Assembly (NCBI GenBank): GCA_030017895.1
Contig: JASEGV010000032.1
Location: 1-33,645 of the forward strand
DNA: 33,645 nucleotides
Source: Bacteroidota bacterium
GTDB lineage: Bacteria > Bacteroidota > Ignavibacteria > UBA10030 > BY39
Direction of reading: 5' to 3'
The translations under genes and the position numbers were made by a program. The notes beneath the pieces were generated by a model. It was given only the letters and a program-made list of their open reading frames with translations. It searched no databases and was not told the origin of the DNA. This document shows, one piece after another, positions 15,954 through 26,100 of this stretch (position 1 is the stretch's first letter; every line of letters begins with the position of its first letter).

Positions 15954-16937
15954 ATGAAATTAGGCAATCTAAATATCGCTCAACCAATCGCACTCGCACC
16001 TATGGAAGGTATTACAGATACCTCTTTCCGAATAATCTGTAAACGCCTCGGCGCCAATATCGTTTATACCGAGTTTGTTAATGCCGAAGGATTAGTCCGT
16101 TTATCTGAAAAGACAAAACATAAAATGTATTTCACGGAAGAAGAGCGGCCAATCGGTATTCAAATCTACGGCGGTCTCGAAACCTCGATGGAAGGTGCGG
16201 CTAAGATGGCTGAAGAAATGCAGCCAGATTTCATAGACATTAACGCCGGTTGTTGGGTTAGAAACGTGGTTGGTCAGGGTGCCGGTGCGGGACTGCTTAA
16301 AGATATTTCAAAAATGGAAAGTGTAGTTTCAACAGTCGTGAAATCAGTTAGTTTACCCGTGACAGTCAAAACACGATTGGGTTGGGACGATACCAATATT
16401 AAAATAATCGAAGTTGCAAAAATGGTGGAGAGTGTGGGGGCAGCAGCTTTGACAGTCCATTGCCGAACTCGTTCACAAGCCCACAAAGGCAAAGTTGATT
16501 ATAGCTGGATACCGAAAATCAAGCAGGCAGTTAAGATCCCAATTATAGTCAATGGCGGAATCACTACACCTGAAATTGCTAAGTATGTTTTCGATTCAAC
16601 TGGCTGCGATGGAATTATGATTGGGCAAGGTGCGATTCAAAATCCGTGGATATTTAAAGAAACAAAATATTACTTAAAAACTGGTGAACATTTGACGCCA
16701 GTTACAATCGAAAAGCGAATTGAGACATTAATTGAACATCTAAAACTTTCGGTGCAATTCAAAGGCGAGCGAACCGGTGTAATTGAATTCCGGAAATATT
16801 ATACAGGATATTTGAGAAACGCTCCCGATGTTGCAAAACTCCGAAACGAGTTAATGAAATTTACTGAAGTAGAGCCGATAGTAGAAAAATTGAAAAGCTA
16901 TTCAGCTGTTACGCACGGAAATCAGTTTCAAGCTTGA
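15954..16937 (+). CDS. dusB: tRNA-dihydrouridine synthase (DusB-like)
   Basis: FMN-dependent reductase that forms dihydrouridine in tRNA. The TIM barrel opens with IAQPIALAPMEGITDTSFR, and the phosphate/FMN-binding segment near the end includes VNGGITTPEIAKYVFDSTGCDGIMIGQGA. The catalytic cysteine lies in DINAGCWVRNVVGQGAGAGLL; the residue after Cys is Trp where most Dus proteins have Pro, but the cysteine itself is kept. HCRTRSQAHKG matches the substrate-contact motif. Length 327 aa is normal. It is preceded by 116 bp without a gene after the small minus-strand membrane protein and is followed by 119 bp before polX, so it may be transcribed alone. Confidence 0.95.
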   Translation: MKLGNLNIAQPIALAPMEGITDTSFRIICKRLGANIVYTEFVNAEGLVRLSEKTKHKMYFTEEERPIGIQIYGGLETSMEGAAKMAEEMQPDFIDINAGCWVRNVVGQGAGAGLLKDISKMESVVSTVVKSVSLPVTVKTRLGWDDTNIKIIEVAKMVESVGAAALTVHCRTRSQAHKGKVDYSWIPKIKQAVKIPIIVNGGITTPEIAKYVFDSTGCDGIMIGQGAIQNPWIFKETKYYLKTGEHLTPVTIEKRIETLIEHLKLSVQFKGERTGVIEFRKYYTGYLRNAPDVAKLRNELMKFTEVEPIVEKLKSYSAVTHGNQFQA

Positions 16938-17056
16938 ATCTTAATGAAGTAATTATTAAATTTGATTAAACCTTTCACACAATTTCTCCCTAAAAACTTG
17001 TCGTTTTCACGCCGACTATTTTTTAAAAATATGAAAACTGGCAGTAGGGTCGGATT

Positions 17057-18802
17057 ATGGATAACAAACAAATCGCAGAAATATTGGAAGAAATCGGAAC
17101 GCTGCTTGAATTAAGAGGCGAGAACCTCTTCAAGTGCCGTGCGTACCATAACGCCTCGCGTGTCGTTGCTGCTCTAACAACTGAATTGAGTCTATTAATC
17201 GAGAGTGGTGAGATCAAAAAAGTAAAAGGAATCGGTGAAGGTTTAGCCGAAAAGTTGGCTGAACTTGTTGATACGGGCAAACTCAAATATTACGAGGAGT
17301 TAAAAAAGTCGCTTCCGTCTGGATTACTCGATATGCTTCGGATACCGGGTTTAGGCCCTAAGCGGATCAAGATTTTATATGACAAACTGAACATCACAAC
17401 AATCGAGAAACTAAAAGAAGCTGCTGAAAAAAAAGAGCTCGAGGAACTCGATGGGTTCGGCGAAAAAATAGAAGTAAATATTTTAAAAGGCATCGAGCAA
17501 CTAAAAAAACACGCCGATAAATTTCTCTATCCCGTAGCCAAAAAATCTGCTGATAAAATTATCAGCGATTTAAAGAAACTAAAATCGGTTCTCCAAATTG
17601 AATTAGCAGGAAGTTTACGGCGTAAGAAAGAGATTATCGGAGATATCGATATTCTTGTGAGTGCTAAAATAAAAGATACACCAAAAATAATGGATGCTTT
17701 CGTGAAGTATCCTGATGTCGCTGAAGTTATTGCAAAAGGTGAAACAAAATCAAGCGTCATCCTGCAAAACGGAATCCACTGCGATTTGCGTGTAGTGAGT
17801 GAAGCAGAATTCCCGTTTGCTCTGGCATACTTTACAGGAAGCAAGGAACACAATGTTGAGATGAGGTCGCTCTCGAAAAAATTTGGTATGAGTTTAAATG
17901 AATACGGTTTCTCTGAAATTGGAACAGAAGAAACGAGAGGCAAATCAAAACAAAAAATAAAATGTAAAACCGAATCGGAAATTTATAAAACACTTGGACT
18001 TGAATTCGTTGTACCCGAACTGCGTGAAAATTCTGGAGAACTTGAAGCAGCGGCGACCGGAAAACTTCCGAACTTAATAGAGGAAAATGATATACGTGGC
18101 ACATTCCACTGCCATACAAAATACAGCGACGGTTTCAACACACTTGCCGAAATGGCTGAAGCTTCGCAAAAACTAGGTTGGGAATATTTAGGAATCGCTG
18201 AACATAGCAAATCGGCAGCGTATGCCGGCGGGCTTGATGAAAACAAAGTTAAACAACAGTTAGAAGAAATTGATGGCTTGAACAAATCTTTCAAAAATTT
18301 TCGTATATTGAAAGGGATTGAGGTAGATATTCTTTCCGACGGAAGTTTAGATTTTTCCGATAAAATTTTAGAACTTTTTGATTTTGTAATTTGTGCAATT
18401 CATACTAAATTTAATATGCCGGAAAAAGATATGACCAGACGGATTATAAAAGGTATGAAAAATAAATATGTTACAATGCTTGCTCATCCGACAGGAAGAT
18501 TGCTGCTCGAACGTGAACCTTATCCTGTGAATATGTTTGAAATAATTAAAGCAGCATCCGATTTCGGAAAAGTTATTGAAATTAATGCACATCCGTCGCG
18601 CCTCGACCTCGATTGGAGGTTGTGCAAGTTCGCGAAAAAGACAGGTGTAAAAATAGCAATCAATCCGGATGCGCATAATATCAATAGTTTAACTGACGTT
18701 TTTTACGGTGTTGGTATTGCACGCAAAGGATGGCTCGAAAAATCGGATGTTATAAATACTCGCTCGCTCAAAGATATTACTAAATACTTAAATATTAAAT
18801 AA
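17057..18802 (+). CDS. polX: DNA polymerase X with PHP 3'-5' exonuclease domain
   Basis: Family X DNA repair polymerase for gap filling in base-excision repair, with a proofreading nuclease. The N-terminal 8-kDa region contains helix-hairpin-helix motifs (VKGIGEGLAEKLAEL and IPGLGPKRIKIL). The polymerase palm shows GSLRRKKEIIGDIDILV with the metal-binding aspartates at 196 and 198. The C-terminal PHP domain starts at HCHTKYSDG (His351, His353) and contains GIEVDIL, HPTGR, INAHPSRLDLDW and NPDAH, so the metal centre looks complete. Length 581 aa is typical of bacterial PolX. Start is the ATG after GGGTCGG. The nearby nth gene, 1.5 kb downstream on the same strand, is also a base-excision repair gene. 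Confidence 0.96.
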   Translation: MDNKQIAEILEEIGTLLELRGENLFKCRAYHNASRVVAALTTELSLLIESGEIKKVKGIGEGLAEKLAELVDTGKLKYYEELKKSLPSGLLDMLRIPGLGPKRIKILYDKLNITTIEKLKEAAEKKELEELDGFGEKIEVNILKGIEQLKKHADKFLYPVAKKSADKIISDLKKLKSVLQIELAGSLRRKKEIIGDIDILVSAKIKDTPKIMDAFVKYPDVAEVIAKGETKSSVILQNGIHCDLRVVSEAEFPFALAYFTGSKEHNVEMRSLSKKFGMSLNEYGFSEIGTEETRGKSKQKIKCKTESEIYKTLGLEFVVPELRENSGELEAAATGKLPNLIEENDIRGTFHCHTKYSDGFNTLAEMAEASQKLGWEYLGIAEHSKSAAYAGGLDENKVKQQLEEIDGLNKSFKNFRILKGIEVDILSDGSLDFSDKILELFDFVICAIHTKFNMPEKDMTRRIIKGMKNKYVTMLAHPTGRLLLEREPYPVNMFEIIKAASDFGKVIEINAHPSRLDLDWRLCKFAKKTGVKIAINPDAHNINSLTDVFYGVGIARKGWLEKSDVINTRSLKDITKYLNIK

Positions 18803-18814
18803 TTTATAAACGTT

Positions 18815-19381
18815 ATGCGAAATTTATTTTGGGGCTTGGTTTTAATAACTCTAGGGGTTCTTTTCCTATTAGATAATTTGGGAATTGCTGACTTTAGTTA
18901 TTTAATACGAACTTATTGGCCCGTTATTTTTATCCTGTGGGGTATTCACGTTTTATTAAGAAAAAAAAATCAAAGCCATATTGAAATAACTACTGAACCG
19001 TCGGAGTCTCTTGGCGACTTGATTCATCGTTCAAATATTTTTGGAGATGAATCGTTTTCTGTAAATTCACAAAATTTTAAAGGCGGTTCTATCTCAAATG
19101 TTTTCGGTGATATTAATTTAGATTTGTCGAAAACTGTAATCGCTGACGGTGAACACGTACTTCGTCTCAATTCAGTTTTTGGTGATACAATTATTCAAGC
19201 TCCAAAAGATTGCGCTATTGCAGTTACAGCGAGTGTTGTCTTCGGTGATTTAAAAGTTTTTAATGAAAAAGCTGAGGGGATTTTTAAAGACATTAATACA
19301 TCCTCACCCGGTTATCAAACGGCTTCAAAAAAAATCAGAATTCACGTCTCACAAATTTTTGGTGATTTGAGATTATTATGA
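18815..19381 (+). CDS. LiaF-like membrane protein
   Basis: A 188-residue protein with two or three N-terminal hydrophobic helices (LFWGLVLITLGVLFLLDNLG, then YWPVIFILWGIHVLL) followed by a charged linker and a beta-repeat C-terminal domain. The latter has recurrent VFGD motifs (IFGDESF, VFGDINLDL, VFGDTII, VFGDLKVF, IFGDLRLL), the right-handed beta-type repeat seen in LiaF/YvqF C-terminal domains. LiaF modulates cell-envelope stress two-component systems in Firmicutes; here no adjacent LiaRS pair is present, so the role is unknown. It overlaps the next gene by 4 bp and begins 12 bp after polX. Confidence 0.8.
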   Translation: MRNLFWGLVLITLGVLFLLDNLGIADFSYLIRTYWPVIFILWGIHVLLRKKNQSHIEITTEPSESLGDLIHRSNIFGDESFSVNSQNFKGGSISNVFGDINLDLSKTVIADGEHVLRLNSVFGDTIIQAPKDCAIAVTASVVFGDLKVFNEKAEGIFKDINTSSPGYQTASKKIRIHVSQIFGDLRLL

Positions 19382-20307
19382 GCATATACAAAGCATTATC
19401 ACACGAACCACGAATGATTTGCTGTTCATCCCTTTATCAATTAAAAGAGGGTGAAATCAAAGAAACATACTTGAAATCTTTTAAGAGTATGCAGCAACAT
19501 TTGGAAAAAGAAACCGAGAAAATCGAAAAAACCTTAATTAAGTATTCTGAAAAATTATTAGATAAAAATACCGAGATGCTTACAACCATTTTGGGCGAAT
19601 ACTTGCAAACTCCGTTACAACAAGATAACGAAGAAATCCGAAAGACTCTGAGAGATTCTTTAGAAAAATTAACGACACAGTTTTCGTTAAACATAAAGTA
19701 CGGACTTGAGATGGCGTATATTTCGGAAGTTGTTGTGTTGCCGACTCAGTATGCACTGCTGAAGCGTCTCGAAAAAGCGGGGAGCGATTATCTGAAAACA
19801 ATTGGCTTTGAGGCGGGTAAGGAACAGAGGAAGATCTATGAAACGCTTTTGATTTTTGAAAGCAGCATTAATCTCGATTTGATAGAACAAATGCTTCTTA
19901 AAAAAAATTATGGAGACCAGCTGCACATTGATATTTCACAAAACTCATTGTATAACCTGATTTATTCATCGGGTGCAGCGGCAAATCGGTTATTAGAGAA
20001 AGAAGTCTTCGAGGTTGCTTTCTTTTTTGCACAACCGCAAGACGTTCCTGACGATGTATTTCAAACTTCGATGAACGAGATGCTCGATAAATTATGGGTC
20101 TCTCTCAAAATTCCGTATATAACTTTAATGAAACGAAAACTTGGTTTTGGAAAAGGTTCCGAGTTTGTTCTACGGTTGTATCTACCTGAGGCACACGAAC
20201 ATCTGACGGAAACGCTACGTTGGCTTTCGATGTATAAAGAAGTTGGATTTGTGCGGCAGGCACTGATTGATGAAGGGAAATTAGTAACTAAAAAATTGAT
20301 AAAGTAA
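19378..20307 (+). CDS. Hypothetical protein of 309 aa, no family recognised
   Basis: No signal peptide or transmembrane helix is visible, so it is predicted to be cytosolic. Residues about 25-110 are highly charged and helical (KSFKSMQQHLEKETEKIEK and following), with the look of a coiled coil. The remainder mixes helical and short hydrophobic segments (MAYISEVVVLPTQYALLKRL; FEVAFFFAQPQDVP) without catalytic signatures that I recognise. Two adjacent cysteines near the N-terminus (MICCSSLYQL) are notable. It is coupled to the LiaF-like gene upstream by an ATGA overlap and to nth downstream by a TAATG overlap, so it is translated as part of a tight operon with both. Confidence 0.8.
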   Translation: MSIYKALSHEPRMICCSSLYQLKEGEIKETYLKSFKSMQQHLEKETEKIEKTLIKYSEKLLDKNTEMLTTILGEYLQTPLQQDNEEIRKTLRDSLEKLTTQFSLNIKYGLEMAYISEVVVLPTQYALLKRLEKAGSDYLKTIGFEAGKEQRKIYETLLIFESSINLDLIEQMLLKKNYGDQLHIDISQNSLYNLIYSSGAAANRLLEKEVFEVAFFFAQPQDVPDDVFQTSMNEMLDKLWVSLKIPYITLMKRKLGFGKGSEFVLRLYLPEAHEHLTETLRWLSMYKEVGFVRQALIDEGKLVTKKLIK

Positions 20308-20969
20308 TGCCATCTAAAGAATCATTCGTCGAGTTAAAATTTCGCATCAAAAAAATTATCGGAGTATTACAAAAAGAGTATCCATTACATGGAACTGCTC
20401 TTACACACGATAGTCCACTCGAATTATTAGTTGCTACAATATTATCAGCTCAATGCACCGATGAAAGGGTGAATAAAGTAACTCCGCAATTATTTAAAAA
20501 GTATAAAACTGTAAAACAATTTGCCGAAGCGAATATTACAGAGCTTGAAAGTATTATAAAGTCGACCGGCTTTTACCGTGCAAAAGCAAAAAGTATAATA
20601 AATTGCTGCAGAGTATTAATCAAAAATTATAATGGTAATATACCAAAAGATATTATCGAGCTGATCAAATTACCCGGTATCGGTCGCAAAACTGCCAATG
20701 TAGTTTTAGGCAGTGCGTTCGGCATCGTTTCCGGAATTGTAGTTGATACTCATGTAAAAAGACTTTCAGAAAGGCTTGGCTTCTCGGCGCAGACTAATCC
20801 CGAAAATATTGAAGTTGATTTGATGAACATCGTTCCGCAAAAATACTGGATTGATTTTGGAAATTATCTGATTTGGCACGGTAGAAAAACTTGCCAGGCT
20901 CGTAAACCAAAATGTCTCGAGTGTTGTATCAACGGCTTCTGTTTTTCAAAGTCGAAAATTATTAAATGA
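20307..20969 (+). CDS. nth: Endonuclease III
   Basis: Bifunctional DNA glycosylase/AP lyase removing oxidised pyrimidines. The helix-hairpin-helix LPGIGRKTANVVLG supplies the catalytic Lys128, and VDTHVKRLSERLG the catalytic Asp147. The C-terminal iron-sulfur loop has the canonical spacing C-X6-C-X2-C-X5-C in CQARKPKCLECCINGFC. Length 220 aa is standard. The start ATG overlaps the stop of the preceding gene by one base, and the next gene begins 4 bp after its stop. Confidence 0.97.
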   Translation: MPSKESFVELKFRIKKIIGVLQKEYPLHGTALTHDSPLELLVATILSAQCTDERVNKVTPQLFKKYKTVKQFAEANITELESIIKSTGFYRAKAKSIINCCRVLIKNYNGNIPKDIIELIKLPGIGRKTANVVLGSAFGIVSGIVVDTHVKRLSERLGFSAQTNPENIEVDLMNIVPQKYWIDFGNYLIWHGRKTCQARKPKCLECCINGFCFSKSKIIK

Positions 20970-20973
20970 GCAA

Positions 20974-22500
20974 ATGAATCAAACACAAACTATCGATGAT
21001 GTTGCTCTGAACGAAAAGAACCGGACAAAGATTGTAATCGGTGTAATGTTCGGCGTAACGCTTGCCGGACTCGATGCTACTGTCGTTGGTACAGCTATGC
21101 CTACAATAATTTCGGTTCTTGGAGGTATGGCGCTTTATACTTGGGTCTTCTCGGCTTATATGTTAACTACGGCAATCTCGATGCCCCTCTGGGGCAAGCT
21201 GTCGGATGTATATGGAAAGAAACCTCTTTTTCAAATTGCAGTTTTGTTTTTTCTAATCGGTTCAATACTTTCGGGAGCTTCTCAAAATATGGTTCAGTTA
21301 ATTATATTTAGAGGAGTTCAGGGTATTGGCGCCGGAGGTTTAGCGGCAGTGTCGTACGCATTAATCGGGACCATATTCCCGCCAGCAAAACGAGGACGCG
21401 GTGCGGGAGCTTTAAGTGCTACATGGGGAATTTCAAGTCTGTTAGGTCCGCTCACCGGAAGTTTTATAGTTACTCACTTCGATTGGCAGTGGGTATTCTT
21501 TATTAATATTCCTGTTGGTATCCTTTCAATCATAATCATTCACATTAATTTTAAAGAAATTACACAGGCAAAAAGAGAACGGATCGATTATGCAGGAGCT
21601 GCCATTTTTATTGCGTCAGTGTTTTCGTTATTGATGGCTTTTCTTTTGTTTGGAAAAGGATCGGCTTTCTTCTCGTTCAATGTAACAGGATTAATCATGG
21701 TTTCTGTTATTTTCATATTCGCTTTTATTACTAATGAAGGTAAGTTTGGCGATCCGATTATTCGTATCGATTATTATCGGGACCGTGCGTTCGGGGTTGG
21801 AAATTTGCTTGCTTTTCTTGCCGGGTTCGCGATGTACGGCATTATCAGTTTTGTGCCATTGTTCGTGCAATCTATTCAGGGGGGAAGTCCGTTAACGGCT
21901 GGTTTAGCCATTATGCCGATGGCGCTTGCATGGTCGGCAGCAAGTTTTTCAGCGGGACGCTTAATTCAGAAATACGGCGAAAAATTGTTTATCCGGCTCG
22001 GCTTGGTATTGATGGCAACTGGATTTTTAGCGGCAACGTTTGTTCACTACGATTCGTCGATGTATTTTGTAATAATATTTGTATCGTTTATCGGGGCCGG
22101 TATGGGTTTCAATACTCCTGCAATTTTAGTTACAGTTCAAAATAGTATGAACAAAAACGTCATCGGTGTAGCAACTTCTTCACAAATGCTCGCAAGAACA
22201 CTCGGCGGTACTATGGGCGTTAGCATTATGGGCACAACGTTAGCCCGCTCGATGTTGGTTGAATTCAGTGAATTATCAAAAACCGGGAAACTTAATTCAC
22301 TCCCGGAGGTAGTCCAAAATCATTTCGGCGAGCCTCACGAATTACTTAGTTCCCACTTGCGTGGTCTGATGCAACAACAAGACCTTGTAACGGTTTTATC
22401 TGTTTTTACAAATAGTTTGCAAAATGTTTTTTTTGTAGCTTTAACAATAGTGATACTCGGATTTATAGTAAGTTGGTTATTACCAAAATCAAAAGTTTAA
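20974..22500 (+). CDS. MFS drug-proton antiporter, DHA2 family (14 TM)
   Basis: Inner-membrane multidrug exporter of the EmrB/QacA branch. Around 14 hydrophobic segments fit 508 aa. Motif A appears as GKLSDVYGKKPLFQ, motif B/C regions as FRGVQGIGAGGLAAVSYALIG and LSATWGISSLLGPLTGSFIV, and the early motif LAGLDATVVGTAMPTI with an embedded acidic residue is typical of DHA2. No membrane-fusion partner (EmrA-like) is next to it, so it probably works alone. It starts 4 bp after nth, but downstream a good ribosome-binding site begins a separate small gene. Substrate is unknown. Confidence 0.94.
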   Translation: MNQTQTIDDVALNEKNRTKIVIGVMFGVTLAGLDATVVGTAMPTIISVLGGMALYTWVFSAYMLTTAISMPLWGKLSDVYGKKPLFQIAVLFFLIGSILSGASQNMVQLIIFRGVQGIGAGGLAAVSYALIGTIFPPAKRGRGAGALSATWGISSLLGPLTGSFIVTHFDWQWVFFINIPVGILSIIIIHINFKEITQAKRERIDYAGAAIFIASVFSLLMAFLLFGKGSAFFSFNVTGLIMVSVIFIFAFITNEGKFGDPIIRIDYYRDRAFGVGNLLAFLAGFAMYGIISFVPLFVQSIQGGSPLTAGLAIMPMALAWSAASFSAGRLIQKYGEKLFIRLGLVLMATGFLAATFVHYDSSMYFVIIFVSFIGAGMGFNTPAILVTVQNSMNKNVIGVATSSQMLARTLGGTMGVSIMGTTLARSMLVEFSELSKTGKLNSLPEVVQNHFGEPHELLSSHLRGLMQQQDLVTVLSVFTNSLQNVFFVALTIVILGFIVSWLLPKSKV

Positions 22501-22521
22501 CTATGAAAGGAGAAAAGTTTC

Positions 22522-23184
22522 ATGTGTTACACAAAAATAATTTTACTTTTCTCGTCGTTTCTGTTTACGTTTTCGGTGTCCGCCGACGAGATTAATCTCG
22601 AAAGAAGAGTTGGTAAAAAATTTCAAAAAATTACTGTTAAGGATGTTATCGTAGTCGAAGAAACTCAGAGCTGTATCCGCTATCTGCGGTTCAACAAAGA
22701 ATCCCAATCGCCCGAACCCCGGCTTGCCAATAAAACAGAAGGGGGCGATGACCGTTGTGCGGTTGCAATTAAATCTTCCGACGATGATCGGCGGAAGATT
22801 ATAGCTAACTGGAAGAAACGAGCATTCACTGCAAAAGTAATTTTAACTGATGGTTCAACACACACAGTAAATTGCATATCAATTAAATACCCGTTATCTT
22901 CATCGCTCAAAAATGAAGCATTACCGGAATGGCATAAACCTGCTCTGCTTCTACGAAATGGCGATGAGTTGAAGTTTCCAAAAATTAAAAAATTGCAAAT
23001 GGACATTAAATCGGCGATTGTTGCAGTTGAATACAAAGATGGTAAACAGCAAAGTCTTCAATATGTAATAAAACGGCGTATTCATAACGGCGATTTACCC
23101 GGCGTATTAACAGGTGTTACTGATGCTTTTGCATATTTCAGAGTAACGATAGACAAAATAAAAGAAATAGAATTCATTGAGTAA
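22522..23184 (+). CDS. Exported hypothetical protein upstream of the sensor kinase
   Basis: A 220-residue protein with a signal peptide: a hydrophobic core (IILLFSSFLFTFSVSA) with probable cleavage after SADE. The start ATG is preceded by AAAGGAGA at 8 nt, one of the best ribosome-binding sites in the window. The mature part is basic and beta-rich, with two cysteines (QSCIRYLRF, DDRCAVAI) that could form a disulfide in the periplasm, and a third in VNCISIKY. No family is recognised. Its stop lies 2 bp before the histidine kinase start. The kinase lacks membrane segments, so a direct periplasmic sensor role for this protein would need another link; the coupling is suggestive only. Confidence 0.75.
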   Translation: MCYTKIILLFSSFLFTFSVSADEINLERRVGKKFQKITVKDVIVVEETQSCIRYLRFNKESQSPEPRLANKTEGGDDRCAVAIKSSDDDRRKIIANWKKRAFTAKVILTDGSTHTVNCISIKYPLSSSLKNEALPEWHKPALLLRNGDELKFPKIKKLQMDIKSAIVAVEYKDGKQQSLQYVIKRRIHNGDLPGVLTGVTDAFAYFRVTIDKIKEIEFIE

Positions 23185-23186
23185 TT

Positions 23187-26100
23187 ATGAACGCAGTTAC
23201 AGACCATTATAGATTGTTTTTCAAGGAAAGTCCACTACCAATGTTTGTTTATGATGTAGGGACTTTAAAGTTTCTTGAAGTAAATGATGCGGCTCTGTAT
23301 CATTACGGTTATTCTCTGGAAGAATTTTTGCAAATGACAATTCTCGATATTCGTCCGGCTGAAGATATTCCATTGATTTTGGAACACCTCAAAAAGATCT
23401 ATAGGCAAATCGAAAAATCGGGTTGTTGGAGACATTTGAAAAAAGATGGTTCTATTATCTGGGTTGAAATAACAGCGCACGAAACAATATTCGAAGGACG
23501 GCAGGCGCGATTTGTATTAGTGAAAGATATCACTGAGCAGCGACTAATGCAGGAGGCTTTTCGGTTAGCGGAAGAAAAATATCGCAAACTTGTTGAACTT
23601 TCTCTTGTGGGAATCTATATTATCCAGGATGGGAAATTTTTATATGTGAATCCTCATTTGGCAGAAATTACAGGTTACTCTCAGGAGGAAATAATCAACA
23701 CCAAAACGATTGCGGACCTTGTTTATGAGGATGACAGGGAATTAGTATTCCAAAACATACAGAAAAGATTTAGTGGTGAAGCCGATAAAATCCGTTATTC
23801 ATTCCGGGGGAAAAGGAAAGACGGAAATATTGTATTCGTCGAGGTTCACAGCACAATAACTGAATTTAACGGAAAACCGGCAATTATTGGAACACTATTG
23901 GATATCACCGAACGTAAAAATGCCGAAGAAGCACTGCGTTACCATTATGAAATCGGGAAATTGATTGTAAAAATTTCTACAAATTTTGTAGATCTTTCTG
24001 CCGATGAAATCGATATCGGAATAGAGAGAGCATTGAAAGAAGTTGGTGAATTTATAGATGTTGACCGAAGTTATGTTTTTTTATTTTCTGAAAACATGAG
24101 GAGGATGGATAATACACATGAGTGGTGTGCCCGCGGAATTGAATCTGAAATCGAAAGCTTAAAAAATGTTCCGACCGCACAGATGCCTTGGTGGATTGAA
24201 CAGATTACAAGATACAATGTCATCAACATCCCAAATGTAAACGAGCTCCCTGAAGAAGCAATTAATGAGAAAAAAATTTTCTTATCTCAAGATATAAAAT
24301 CGTTGATATGTGTTCCGTTAATTCATGGTAAAAATTTATTGGGCTTTTTAGGTTTCGATTCTGTACAGAAAAAAAGAATTTGGGGCGAAGAAGCTGCTAC
24401 ATCATTGTTGATGCTTGGAGAAATTATAGCAAACGCATTACGGAGAAAAGTTGTAGAAAAACAACTTGAAAAACTTTCAAGCGCTGTAAAACAAACAGGC
24501 GATAGCGTTGTTATTACAGATAAAGAAGGAATTGTCGAGTTCGTCAATCCCTCGTTTATTCAATTAACAGGATACAGTTCCGAAGAAGTTATAGGTAAAA
24601 AACTAAATGTCCTAAAATCGGGTAAACACAATTCAAAATTTTATAAAAAACTTTGGGACACAATTTGCAGTGGAAAATCGTTCCAAACTGAAATTGTTAA
24701 TCGGAAAAAAGACGGAATGCTTTATCAACAGGATTGTACCATCACACCAATTAAGGATGGTAAAGGCGAGATAACACATTTCATCTCCACTGCCCGTGAT
24801 ATTACAGAACGGATACGGATCGAAGAAACTCGGAAACGACTTACAGCAATTCTCGAAGCAACTACCGACTTTGTATCGAGTGCGGATTTGAATCATAATA
24901 TTCTATTCATAAATCGTGCTGGCAGAAAACTTGTCGGTATAGGTGAATTTGAAGCGGTAACTAATCTAAAAATAGCTGATTTTCATCCGACATGGGCAAG
25001 CGATATTATCTTAAAAGTTGGTGTGCCCACCACATTGTGTGAAGGAACTTGGCATGGCGAAACTGCTTTACTCACTCGTGATGGCAATGAGATACCCGTC
25101 TCACAAGTCATAATTGCTCATAAAGATTCATCAGGAAACGTGGAATATATTTCCACTATAGTCCGTGATATAACGGAGATTAAAAAAGCAGAAGAAGCCT
25201 TACGTTTAAGCGAAGAGCAATACCGCTTATTGGTTGAAAATCAGTCGGACCTGTTAGTGAAGATGGATTTGGATGGGCGATTCTTGTTTGTCAGCCAGAC
25301 TTATTGTGATTTGTTCGGAAAAACTAAGGAAGAGTTATTGGGGAGCATCTTTATGCCTTTAGTTCATGAGGAAGACAGAAACCATACTGCTGAAAAGATG
25401 AAAAATCTTTTCAAACCGCCTTATACATGCTATGTAGAACAGCGAGCAATTACAAAATACGGCTGGCATTGGCTGGCGTGGTCGGATAAAGCCGAATTAG
25501 ATGAAAACGGTAAAGTTGTTGCGATAATCGGCAGCGGACGCGATATATCGGACAGCAAAAAGGCAGAACAGGAAATATTATTAGCAAATATAAAATTAGA
25601 ACACCTGTTAAAAGAAGCCACAAAACGTAAAACGGAGTTAGAAAAATTATCGAATGACCTCGTTTTTGTAGAAGAAAGAGAGCGGAAAAAATTTTCACGT
25701 GAATTGCACGATAGTTTGGGGCAAGCGCTAACTGCATTAAAAATAAATTTAGATTTATCCGATACGACTATGCAGGAAGATATCTTGAAATCAAAAGAGT
25801 ACATTGAGGAATGCCGGAATTTGGTTGACGAAGCAGTTCGTGAAGTAAAGCAAATATCTTACGATTTGAGGCCCTCAGTTTTGGACGACTTCGGATTGAA
25901 TGCAGCGCTACGACTCCAAACATCGCAATTTCAAAAACGGGTTGGTATTTCGACTATCTTGAATCTTGAAGTAGAAGACCGCCGCTACGATCCCACGATT
26001 GAAACTGTCATTTATAGGATTGTGCAAGAAATTTTAACGAATATCGTAAAACACTCGCAAGCTAATCAGGTAAGTATTCAACTTTTTAAACGTGATAATG

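Noticed and set aside
16938-17056. GTCG/CGAC hairpin before TATTTTTT as a terminator for dusB
   Set aside because: Only four base pairs with a nine-base loop; too weak to call.
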